Of a DNA stretch of 6,546 nt, positions 1 through 5,851 are shown in pieces; the stretch's first letter is position 1, and every line of letters begins with the position of its first letter. The stretch covers positions 1 through 6,546 of the forward strand of contig PFNU01000138.1 in assembly GCA_002792135.1 (NCBI GenBank), in the 5' to 3' direction. A program made the translations under genes and the position numbers. The notes below the pieces were generated by a model. The model saw only the letters and a program-made list of their open reading frames with translations, was not told the DNA's origin and did no database searches. This DNA comes from a bacterium (Candidatus Torokbacteria) CG_4_10_14_0_2_um_filter_35_8. GTDB taxonomy: Bacteria > Patescibacteriota > GCA-2792135.

Positions 1-9
1 AAGGAGGTG
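1..9 (+). promoter_or_regulatory. Shine-Dalgarno site of the first pilin-like gene
   Basis: AAGGAGGTG lies 6 nt before the ATG at 16 and is nearly fully complementary to the usual 3' end of 16S rRNA (anti-Shine-Dalgarno CCUCC). It fixes the start of the downstream gene and implies strong translation. No other gene in this window has a ribosome site of this quality. The promoter, if separate, lies outside the window. Confidence 0.9.
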
Positions 10-15
10 TAATAT

Positions 16-372
16 ATGAACACCAGAACTAAAAAAATATTAATCTCTATAGCGGCATTTTCACTAATTTCGTTAGTAGCTATCCCTCTAGTGGCTTCTG
101 CTGATCTAGCAGAACCAGTGGAGACAGACCTTCCTACAGGTAGTTTAAGCGAGAAAATCAAAGCAATCGTCAATCAAGTAGCTCTAATAATAGCAAGTAT
201 TTGTGTTTTAATTATTATTTTCGGAGGTATTATGTATGCTGTTTCAGGTGGAAAAGAAGAGCAGATGACATCCGCAAAGAATATAGTTATCTACGCAGTA
301 GTAGGTCTGATCATTGTAGCACTTGCTTGGGTGCTTGTTGGGTTTGTTGTTAAGGTGATGAATATAGGGTAA
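16..372 (+). CDS. TrbC/VirB2-like pilin family membrane protein
   Basis: This 118-residue protein has the layout of VirB2/TrbC-type pilins (the T4SS pilin family common in Patescibacteria). Residues 1-29 are a signal peptide with a basic start (NTRTKK), a hydrophobic core and an ASA-D cleavage site. A short exported segment (30-50) follows, then one transmembrane helix (about 52-76), a short polar cytoplasmic loop (SGGKEEQMTSAKN, about 77-89) and a second helix (90-114). The GGIMYAVSGG motif before the loop and the SAKN-IVIYAVVGLII stretch after it are typical of these proteins. VirB2 relatives polymerise into conjugative or secretion pili; in Patescibacteria the role is not settled. The start is fixed by the strong Shine-Dalgarno site at 1-9. 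No VirB4, VirB6 or other secretion gene is visible here, so any pilus machinery would lie upstream or elsewhere. The family is well supported, but function as a true pilin is an inference. Confidence 0.82.
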   Translation: MNTRTKKILISIAAFSLISLVAIPLVASADLAEPVETDLPTGSLSEKIKAIVNQVALIIASICVLIIIFGGIMYAVSGGKEEQMTSAKNIVIYAVVGLIIVALAWVLVGFVVKVMNIG

Positions 373-440
373 TAATGGGGCAGAATAGTGAAGCAAGTAA
401 TTAGCACAAATTTTATTTTTTGTTTAAGATTTGATAACCA

Positions 441-498
441 AAAAAAACAGACACGATTGGGAACTTCTATTTGAGATTATCCTAAGTGTCTGTATTTT
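441..498. terminator. Candidate bidirectional intrinsic terminator
   Basis: ACAGACAC (447-454) pairs perfectly with GTGTCTGT (486-493). After a 2-nt bulge, TTGGGA (457-462) pairs with TCCTAA (480-485) with one G-U, leaving a 17-nt loop. On the minus strand the stem is followed directly by a run of T (complement of the A-tract 441-447), the classic form of an intrinsic terminator. On the plus strand the tail is only ATTTT (494-498), so termination of the gene ending at 372 would be weaker. As a minus-strand terminator it would stop the operon that ends at 993, but only after transcription through the opposed gene at 631-990. A structured small RNA is an alternative reading. Confidence 0.6.
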
Positions 499-583
499 GG
501 AACTTTTGTCTATGCTTTGTAGAATAGAGTATTTAAGTATAGGTGATGATCTGATTGGTCTTAGTGGATAAATTTCTTTTTCA

Positions 584-592
584 TGTTATAAT
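584..592 (+). promoter_or_regulatory. Extended -10 promoter upstream of the second small gene
   Basis: TGTTATAAT contains a consensus -10 hexamer (TATAAT, 587-592) preceded by the extended TGn element (584-586). I see no convincing -35 box at 16-18 nt upstream, which fits extended -10 promoters. Transcription would begin near 599, giving a leader of about 30 nt before the ATG at 631. AT-rich DNA produces -10-like strings by chance, so this is a prediction, but the position suits the gene well. Confidence 0.5.
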
Positions 593-608
593 TATTTATA
601 AGTAGGGT

Positions 609-624
609 AGTACTTAAAAGTATT
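609..624 (+). other. Small inverted repeat in the leader of the second small gene
   Basis: TACTT (611-615) and AAGTA (618-622) form a short palindrome with a 2-nt centre, extendable by a G-U and an A-U pair. It lies 9 nt upstream of the ATG at 631, where a ribosome site would be expected, and no good Shine-Dalgarno sequence is present. It could be an operator half-site pair or a weak RNA hairpin. It is short and AT-rich, so chance is quite possible. Confidence 0.25.
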
Positions 625-630
625 TAGCGG

Positions 631-990
631 ATGGTTTTTGTTAGAAGAAGACAACTTAAAACCCATTTTTTACAGTTTACTGCTGTATTTTTAGTATTAT
701 GTTGTCCTACGGCGGGCTTTGCTTTTAATGGAGCAGAAGATACACAAAATCCGGCTGATTTATTAAATAAAGTTTCAGGTATTTTAGGGTTAGTATTTCT
801 TGTAGGAATAATAGTTTCTTTATTTAACTATTTAATATCCACCGAAATTCCAGAAAAAAACTTGTATTTTTCTTCCGCAATGACTTTTCTAATTGTATTT
901 ATTGTCCTTATAATTGCAAAGATTTTTCTAGATCTCTGGCTTGCTGGTACGTTTGGTGAATTAGGTGGTACAGGCGATATGGGCTTCTAA
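631..990 (+). CDS. Small two-helix exported membrane protein, possibly a divergent VirB2-like subunit
   Basis: I do not recognise a family from sequence alone. The 119 residues begin with a basic signal peptide (RRR at 5-7, hydrophobic core 13-28) and a probable cleavage site after GFA (29-31). A short polar segment (32-47), a hydrophobic helix (about 48-69), a short loop (STEIPEKN, 70-77), a second helix (about 79-104) and a glycine-rich tail (GGTGDMGF) follow. This order matches the protein encoded at 16-372 in length and topology, which suggests a diverged pilin-like protein, although the GGIMY/SGG signature is absent. LVLC at 21-24 does not fit a lipobox because the residue before Cys is Leu. 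A TAG at 625-627 in frame makes the ATG at 631 the earliest start. No clear Shine-Dalgarno site precedes it. The gene stops 2 nt from the convergent glycosyltransferase operon. Confidence 0.7.
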   Translation: MVFVRRRQLKTHFLQFTAVFLVLCCPTAGFAFNGAEDTQNPADLLNKVSGILGLVFLVGIIVSLFNYLISTEIPEKNLYFSSAMTFLIVFIVLIIAKIFLDLWLAGTFGELGGTGDMGF

Positions 991-992
991 TA

Positions 993-3266
993 CTATTTTA
1001 ATTTATATAATATTCCTCTATCTTCTATTTCTATCCGAATAGCTTCCTTCTTTAGAAAATCTTGAAAGATCTCATATTCTTTATAATATTGAGTAATGTA
1101 TGCAGGTAAATCCTGTTTGTTTTTTTTAATTTGTGTTTCTTTGTAAAAGAGGATGTACGTTATTCTATTTTCTTTAAATACCTCTCTGATTTTTGAATAT
1201 TCTTGATAATTAATCCGCAAGCAGCCGAAAACTTTCAAGAAGATGTCAGATATTATATATTCATTGTTTTTGTAGATGAAGTAACCAAATGGAGGATAAT
1301 TAGTATATATTTTAGAGTCTTCTTTTGGTATCATAATGTTATTTATATAGTCCGCCGTGGTGGACAAATTAAAGCCCCTTGTACTTTTTTGCTTCTGAAG
1401 GAATTTTTCTTCTCCATTTTTTTGTAATAAAAAAGAAAAGTTTCCTCCTACAAACGAAAGTCTTATAAAAATAGTTGCTAGGATAAAAACAGCGATAATT
1501 AAATAGCTAATTTCGTAAAGATGCTTATCGGTTTTTTTAAAGATATCAAGTGATTTTGCTGTCATGATTGCCAGAAGAGGAAAAATAGGCATAGCATACC
1601 AAGTTACATTATTCGCTGTTATGATCCAAAAGATAATGAATGATAGTGTAATAATTGCAATATAAACTGCTAGTTGGTTTCGCTTTTTATTTAAGACTAA
1701 ATAGAGAAGAAAAAATGGGGTAAACACAAGGTATAAAAAACCAATGTTTGTCCAAAAATCTGACTTACTTTTATAGTTAGTTTCCATGGTTATTTTCCAG
1801 GGAGTAATGATCTTATCTAATATTCCTGGTTTTTGTCCGTAGATATCTTTTAGGTATTTATTTCCAATATTGAGATATTCTTTACAGCAGTTTATTTCTT
1901 CTTTTATTAATATTGAATTCTGTAAATTTTTTTCTTCAAATTTAAGTGTTTTTAGATCAACTCTTGCTTTAAAACTTGATAAGAGTGGATAGATTTGGAT
2001 CCATGGAAGGATAGTTACGGCAATCATCACGAAAAAGACAAAGACAGTGATAGTTTTTCTTTTTAAATCTAATTTTTTCGTTTTTTGTATTAAGATAATC
2101 AAAATAATAGCTGGTAGGCTAAGAAGAAGTGAATATTTAATTCCTACTCCAATGCCAAAGATAAAAGCTGACAGGACAAGCCATTTAAGTTTTCTAGTTT
2201 TGAGCCATATTTGGAAAAGATAGAGAAAAGAGATAAAAAAGAAAGTTAGGGCAAGGTCTACTTTAGCAATTCCTTCGGAATGAGCAAAAACAATAGGGGT
2301 TGTAAGAAAAACAATACTGGCAAATAAAGCTACCTTTTTTGAATAAATTTTCTTGGTAAAGAGAAAAATACCCAAAGCGGCCAGAGAGCTCATTATTCCT
2401 GAAAAGCTTATTACTAAAGGACTTTTTCCAAGTGACAAAAGCATTGTATAAATTAGTTCCATATTGCGCCAGCCATATGCTCCGTCAAAGATTATCTTAT
2501 GATGCTCAAGATATAAATTTGGATAATTTAGATAAGATGCAAAAGAGTCATAATCTAAAGGCAAAGGCGTTATGCTGTCAAGAAAACTTAAGGAGATAAC
2601 AGTAGTAATAATAAAAGCTAGAAGAAGGCCGTGAGTAGTAAACTTAAGATCTATTGTTTTTTGATATAGCCAAAAAACAGTTTTCCATATTTTTCTAATA
2701 TTGATAATTAGAAGAATAATAAATAAAAAGATAAGACTTTCTTTATATAAAAGCCCAAGTATGCCAATAGTAAAAATTAGTATTATAAGTAGAGAAATTC
2801 CAAAAGCAGTCGCTATTAGATAAGCTGCGGTTTTTTCTTTGAACCTAGCTTTGATAATATTTAGTAAGTTTTGCCCTAAAGCAGAACACAGGAGAAGAAA
2901 CGCAAAAAGTAAAAGATAAGTTTTTCCGTATGTTGCTAAGAATTGTTTAATAGATATTTCTCTAAGAGGTATAATATGTCCAATAATACTAACGAGGAAT
3001 ACTAGAAAAAAGGTGGCTAAAGGAATTATCAAAATTATATGAATAACGCGGAGTTTTATTTCTCCTTTACTAGAATTTGCAAAAGTAGATATTTTTTTAT
3101 AGACAAGGCTAAGTGTAGCTATACTAATAACTGTTGTTAGGGCTTGTATAGCAAAGTTTGGATGATAGTAATAATAACTTATAGTAATAATAAAAATCCA
3201 AGCGAAGCTTAAAGCGATAAAGATTGATTTTTTATTTTGGAATATCTTTTGTAAATTCGTGATCAT
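993..3266 (-). CDS. GT-C fold (GT39-like) integral membrane glycosyltransferase with extra N-terminal helices
   Basis: At 757 residues this is a large polytopic protein of the ArnT/PMT-like GT-C superfamily. These enzymes take a sugar from a polyprenyl-phosphate donor and transfer it to an acceptor on the outer face of the membrane. About six hydrophobic segments occupy residues 14-192. A helix at about 212-230 then leads into the loop TPLPLDYDSFASYLNYPNLY (233-252), whose DYD (238-240) fits the catalytic acidic residue that follows the first core helix in this superfamily. A second acidic site, KVD (335-337), and GIGVGIKYS (371-379) also match family patterns. More helices follow to about residue 605, then a soluble, probably extracytoplasmic, C-terminal domain (about 610-757). 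The start lies 2 nt after the preceding GT4 stop, and an AGGA ribosome site (complement of 3273-3276) overlaps the end of that gene, implying translational coupling. Donor and acceptor cannot be read from sequence. Confidence 0.8.
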   Translation of the reverse strand: MITNLQKIFQNKKSIFIALSFAWIFIITISYYYYHPNFAIQALTTVISIATLSLVYKKISTFANSSKGEIKLRVIHIILIIPLATFFLVFLVSIIGHIIPLREISIKQFLATYGKTYLLLFAFLLLCSALGQNLLNIIKARFKEKTAAYLIATAFGISLLIILIFTIGILGLLYKESLIFLFIILLIINIRKIWKTVFWLYQKTIDLKFTTHGLLLAFIITTVISLSFLDSITPLPLDYDSFASYLNYPNLYLEHHKIIFDGAYGWRNMELIYTMLLSLGKSPLVISFSGIMSSLAALGIFLFTKKIYSKKVALFASIVFLTTPIVFAHSEGIAKVDLALTFFFISFLYLFQIWLKTRKLKWLVLSAFIFGIGVGIKYSLLLSLPAIILIILIQKTKKLDLKRKTITVFVFFVMIAVTILPWIQIYPLLSSFKARVDLKTLKFEEKNLQNSILIKEEINCCKEYLNIGNKYLKDIYGQKPGILDKIITPWKITMETNYKSKSDFWTNIGFLYLVFTPFFLLYLVLNKKRNQLAVYIAIITLSFIIFWIITANNVTWYAMPIFPLLAIMTAKSLDIFKKTDKHLYEISYLIIAVFILATIFIRLSFVGGNFSFLLQKNGEEKFLQKQKSTRGFNLSTTADYINNIMIPKEDSKIYTNYPPFGYFIYKNNEYIISDIFLKVFGCLRINYQEYSKIREVFKENRITYILFYKETQIKKNKQDLPAYITQYYKEYEIFQDFLKKEAIRIEIEDRGILYKLK

Positions 3267-3268
3267 AT

Positions 3269-4492
3269 TTAATCCTGAAACAAAGAAATGATTTCCTTAT
3301 TTAATTTTTCTAGATTTTTTTCTAATAAATAATGTTTTAAAACGTAATCCTTTCCTTTCCTGCCCATTTTTCTAGCTATCTTTTTGTTTTTAATAATTTT
3401 CAATAGCTTCTTAATAAAATCCTTATAATTCCAAGATTTAAAGTAAAGACCACATTTTGCTTTTATCTCAATAATTTCTTTGAGTTCTCCCTTGGCATTG
3501 GTTAAAATTGGTTTTCTGAAATACATATACTCAAAAGTTTTCGTTGGAAGAGAAGATCTCAAGCTCTTTTTATTGGCTAGTGATACGAGACCAATGTCTG
3601 CATTATGGATATATTTAAAGGCCTTCTTTCTCGAAACTTGATCTATGAATTTTACATTATTAAGATTGTATTTTTTTACTATGTTTTTCATTTTTTCTTT
3701 TTTTTCTCCTTCACCCACAAAAATAAAAGCTACCCTTTTTAAATAGGGGTTTTTTGACTTGTGCATTTTTTTTGCAAATTCTATAAATTGTATTAAATCT
3801 TGAAAATGACTCTGGTTTCCTGTGTAGATGATATTTGTTTTATTTCTGTTCCTTCTTGTCTTCTGCTTAACCCACTCTATTTCTGATCCTAAGCCATTTG
3901 GTATAAGAATTATTTTTTTATTTTTTATTTTTTGAAAAATATTTTTCTGAAATCCCCTAGTTACTGTTACGATCAAATCACTCTTTTGGTAAAGTTTTTT
4001 CTCTAGATATTTAAGTATTTTAATGAGAAGTTTATTTTTAATCATCCCAACATCTATTGCTACTTCTGGCCAGATGTCTCTTATGTCAAGGATAAATTTT
4101 TTTGATTTGATTTTGCCAAAAATAGCAGGACCTATGGGTACAGAAAGCGGAGGCGAAGAAGCAATTATTAAATCTTGTTTCTTGAGAAAAAACAGTAAAT
4201 ATATTGTACTTGTTAGACTAAAAGAAATGTAGTTTAACATCCTTTTTAAAACCCCTTCATTTTTAGCTGCTATTTCGAAGGTTCTTACTATATGAATACT
4301 ATTCTGCCTCTCTTTTTTAATGAATTTAAGTTTATATTTTTTAGGCTTGATTCCAGTAGGATAATTTGGTATCCCGCAGATTACTATTACTTGATTTTTC
4401 TTGTTTGCAAAAAACCGAGCCATTTCAAAGGCTCTTTTTGACACCGCACAAGATGTAGGAGGGAAATATTGTGCTATAATACAGATTCTCAT
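3269..4492 (-). CDS. GT4-family (WbuB-like) glycosyltransferase
   Basis: This 407-residue cytoplasmic GT-B enzyme resembles WbuB/WcaI-type transferases that build O-antigen, capsule or similar glycans from nucleotide sugars. The N-terminal half holds YFPPTSCAVSKRAFEMARFF (9-28), the ASSPPLSVPIG acceptor-side motif (111-121), and DIRDIWPE (136-143), a hallmark of this subgroup. IPNG (197-200) marks the hinge. The C-terminal donor domain starts with IIYTGNQSHFQDL (221-233), has VGEGEKKEKM (259-268), and has PTKTFEYMYFRKPIL (316-330) with GE (335-336). Glu321 sits where GT4 enzymes place the first Glu of the EX7E motif; the second Glu is not at the classical spacing, as is common in WbuB-like proteins. 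Length is normal for the family. It starts 23 nt after the methyltransferase stop and I see no good Shine-Dalgarno site in that gap. The MRICIIAQYFPP start is the typical N-terminus. Sugar specificity is unknown. Confidence 0.88.
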   Translation of the reverse strand: MRICIIAQYFPPTSCAVSKRAFEMARFFANKKNQVIVICGIPNYPTGIKPKKYKLKFIKKERQNSIHIVRTFEIAAKNEGVLKRMLNYISFSLTSTIYLLFFLKKQDLIIASSPPLSVPIGPAIFGKIKSKKFILDIRDIWPEVAIDVGMIKNKLLIKILKYLEKKLYQKSDLIVTVTRGFQKNIFQKIKNKKIILIPNGLGSEIEWVKQKTRRNRNKTNIIYTGNQSHFQDLIQFIEFAKKMHKSKNPYLKRVAFIFVGEGEKKEKMKNIVKKYNLNNVKFIDQVSRKKAFKYIHNADIGLVSLANKKSLRSSLPTKTFEYMYFRKPILTNAKGELKEIIEIKAKCGLYFKSWNYKDFIKKLLKIIKNKKIARKMGRKGKDYVLKHYLLEKNLEKLNKEIISLFQD

Positions 4493-4515
4493 AAGTAAGT
4501 ACGTCTTATGTTAAT

Positions 4516-5235
4516 TTAGGAAGAGACTGCTTCGATAATATAATGACGACTTATCTTTATTCTTTTCCCTTTGTGACCAAAACCCCAATTACCCATAAAC
4601 ATTGCAAGAGGTATAAAAATAATGATTAGGTTTGCTAATAAGTTAAGAAAAGGGTTGTATTTTGTATTGAAAGGGTGTATTTTTGTGCCTTTCGTCTGTT
4701 TTATTTGGAAATTACATTTTTTAAGAATTTCTTCCATTTCCCAAAGTGATATAGGGTTTGTATGTCCAGATTTTTTTATGCTTGATGGAAGAAAATTAAA
4801 AAACCTCCCTGTTAACAAAAAAAGCAATCTTGATTCATAGCTAGTAATATTGGGTGCCGATATGATTAATATTCCTTTCTTCTTTAATAATTTTTTGCAA
4901 TCTCTTATAAATTTATGGGGATTTTCTAAATGTTCAATAACTTCTATAGCAGTAATAATATCGAATTTCTTTCTGATTTTTAGCAACTTATTAAGATCTT
5001 GTTCGTAGAAGTCTATATTCTTGTCTTTGAGTATAAAAATTCTCCTACTTTTGTCTAACCCTGACAAGGATTTAAATTCTAAATTTTGTATATAATTCAA
5101 AAAAAAGCCTGGACCACAACCTATATCCAACAACCTCCCTTTGTCTTTATTTCGTAATATAGTTTTTATCTCCTGATATATCGTTTTATCTGACCAGTTT
5201 TCAATTCTGATGTTTTTGTCTTTTTGCTTTTTCAT
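4516..5235 (-). CDS. Class I SAM-dependent methyltransferase
   Basis: This 239-residue protein carries the SAM-binding motif I, LLDIGCGPGFFL (35-46), an acidic residue after beta 2 (GLDKS, Asp61), a motif-II-like EQDLN (78-82), and FDIITAIEVIEHLENP (91-106), the UbiG/Methyltransf_11/23-type motif. LKKKGILIISAPN follows as the post-motif strand. The C-terminal part has a hydrophobic stretch (196-214) followed by basic residues, which may hold it at the membrane or near a lipid-linked substrate. Being placed between a DUF2304 gene and two glycosyltransferase genes, it most likely methylates a sugar or glycan intermediate; this is an inference from context. The ATG at 5235 lies inside the last codons of the upstream gene (35-nt overlap) without a strong Shine-Dalgarno site, so translation may depend on the upstream gene. 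No later ATG would keep the whole domain better. Confidence 0.87.
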   Translation of the reverse strand: MKKQKDKNIRIENWSDKTIYQEIKTILRNKDKGRLLDIGCGPGFFLNYIQNLEFKSLSGLDKSRRIFILKDKNIDFYEQDLNKLLKIRKKFDIITAIEVIEHLENPHKFIRDCKKLLKKKGILIISAPNITSYESRLLFLLTGRFFNFLPSSIKKSGHTNPISLWEMEEILKKCNFQIKQTKGTKIHPFNTKYNPFLNLLANLIIIFIPLAMFMGNWGFGHKGKRIKISRHYIIEAVSS

Positions 5236-5557
5236 GTTTAATTTGTTTTAAACTCTTATCCCTCACAATCTTTGTAATATCCCTCTCAATCTTCTCCATC
5301 TTCAAAAATATCTTAAACACAAGATAGGAAAGCACTAAAATCGCAATATAAATTATCAAATCAGCACCTCTTGTAATGCCGAGTATTTGAGCAAGAGTAC
5401 TTGTGATGCTTGGAAAGAGAAAAACTATTATAACACTAAGCCATAAAATAACCCAGAAAGCGGTCTCTTTTAATGTCAGAGATCCTTTTTTAAATTTGGA
5501 GATTAGATTTACGATTATAAGAAGGCTTGAAGTAATAACGAGTACTTGTAGAATCAT
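5201..5557 (-). CDS. DUF2304 domain small membrane protein
   Basis: The 118-residue protein matches the DUF2304 pattern. It has a first helix (2-19), a short basic loop (KFKKGSLTLKE), a second helix opening with FWVILW (34-39) and ending at FP (48-49), the conserved LGITRGADL (59-67), and a third helix (67-85) leading into a charged, probably coiled or helical tail (86-118). The tail is rich in Lys, Arg and Glu and lies on the cytoplasmic side by the positive-inside rule. Biochemical function is not established. In many genomes the domain is encoded beside GT2 polyprenyl-phosphate sugar synthases, as here, so it may anchor or assist the soluble GT2 enzyme encoded at 5852-6523. Its last 12 codons overlap the methyltransferase start. 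No clear ribosome site precedes the ATG. Confidence 0.85.
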   Translation of the reverse strand: MILQVLVITSSLLIIVNLISKFKKGSLTLKETAFWVILWLSVIIVFLFPSITSTLAQILGITRGADLIIYIAILVLSYLVFKIFLKMEKIERDITKIVRDKSLKQIKHEKAKRQKHQN

Positions 5558-5596
5558 AGGGTTAGAAATAGTTTGTAGTTTATAATTAAAGGTAAT

Positions 5597-5645
5597 GCGA
5601 ATAATACGAATTACTTGCGAATTTTATGCGAATTTCTGTGCGAAT
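5597..5645 (+). repeat. Array of five GCGAAT/ACGAAT motifs
   Basis: The motif [GA]CGAAT starts at 5597, 5606, 5617, 5628 and 5640, with spacings of 9, 11, 11 and 12 nt, close to one helical turn. It forms the left flank of the palindromic element. Similar short ATTCG-type arrays are, from memory, frequent in intergenic DNA of Patescibacteria. Whether it is a protein-binding array, recombination debris or part of the mobile unit is unknown. Confidence 0.65.
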
Positions 5646-5701
5646 TACAGTAGACGTCATTCTGGTCCGCCCGCGGCGGAAGCGGAGCGAAGAATCCCGT
5701 T

Positions 5702-5718
5702 GGCACGTAGTACGTGCC
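5702..5718. repeat. Perfect 8-bp palindrome at the centre of the element
   Basis: GGCACGTA (5702-5709) and TACGTGCC (5711-5718) are exact reverse complements around a single G. As RNA the innermost pairs would open to form a small loop. It adjoins the inner arm of the larger palindrome and would form a side stem of the folded element. Confidence 0.8.
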
Positions 5719-5819
5719 GTGGATCTTGCAACGTCTTTGACTTAACGGGATTCTTCTTCTCCTTCGCCTGCGGGCTACGGAGGATCAGGATGACGTGGTA
5801 TTTTTGGTGGATATCTAGA

Positions 5820-5846
5820 ATTCGTGATTCGTAATTATTGATTCGT
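5820..5846 (-). repeat. Inverted ATTCGT array, right flank of the element
   Basis: ATTCGT occurs at 5820, 5827 and 5841, each within GATTCGTAATT- or GAATTCGTG-like context. It is the reverse complement of the motif in the left array and ends within 6 nt of the GT2 stop codon, so the element abuts that gene without damaging it. Confidence 0.6.
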
Positions 5847-5851
5847 AATTC

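Larger units (their letters stand above)
5595..5850. repeat. Compound palindromic MITE/REP-like intergenic element
   Basis: This element fills the gap between the GT2 stop and the DUF2304 start. A GC-rich core (5654-5796) is flanked by AT-rich arrays of GCGAAT/ACGAAT on the left and their inverse, ATTCGT, on the right, so the whole unit is an imperfect inverted repeat. In the core, outer arms 5654-5668 and 5782-5796 pair over 15 nt with two G-T positions. Inner arms 5689-5701 (GAAGAATCCCGTT) and 5744-5756 pair perfectly over 13 nt. The centre holds a further hairpin. The CATTCTG...AGCGAAGAATCCC signature resembles dispersed palindromes I recall from many bacterial genomes, including Patescibacteria; copy number cannot be tested here. 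No transposase is present, so a non-autonomous mobile element or folded RNA is more likely. A long open frame on the plus strand here is a by-product. Confidence 0.75.

Noticed and set aside
406..423. AT-only inverted repeat (ACAAA/TTTGT) as terminator of the first gene
   Set aside because: The stem is five pairs with almost no GC and would be unstable. The hairpin at 447-493 is a better candidate.
506..535. Second promoter (TTGTCT with TATTTA) upstream of the gene at 631
   Set aside because: Spacing is 18 nt, both boxes are poor matches, and a much better extended -10 element lies closer to the gene.
631..703. Lipoprotein signal in the second small protein (LVLCC)
   Set aside because: The residue before the first Cys is Leu, which breaks the lipobox, and a normal signal peptidase I site (AGFA) follows.
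1203..1427. Plus-strand open frame of 74 codons
   Set aside because: It is opposite the conserved C-terminal domain of the GT-C enzyme, has no promoter or ribosome site, and has no protein-like domain. Other plus-strand frames at 4023-4232, 4622-4840, 5403-5585 and 6099-6440 were rejected for the same reason.
5654..5796. CRISPR array
   Set aside because: The repeats are inverted arms of one palindrome and not regularly spaced direct repeats with unique spacers. The short GCGAAT motifs are far too short and close together.
5595..5834. Plus-strand open frame of 79 codons across the palindromic element
   Set aside because: It lies wholly within repeat DNA, has no ribosome site, and its Cys/Arg-rich composition is unlike the other proteins here. 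It reflects stop-poor GC-rich repeat sequence.
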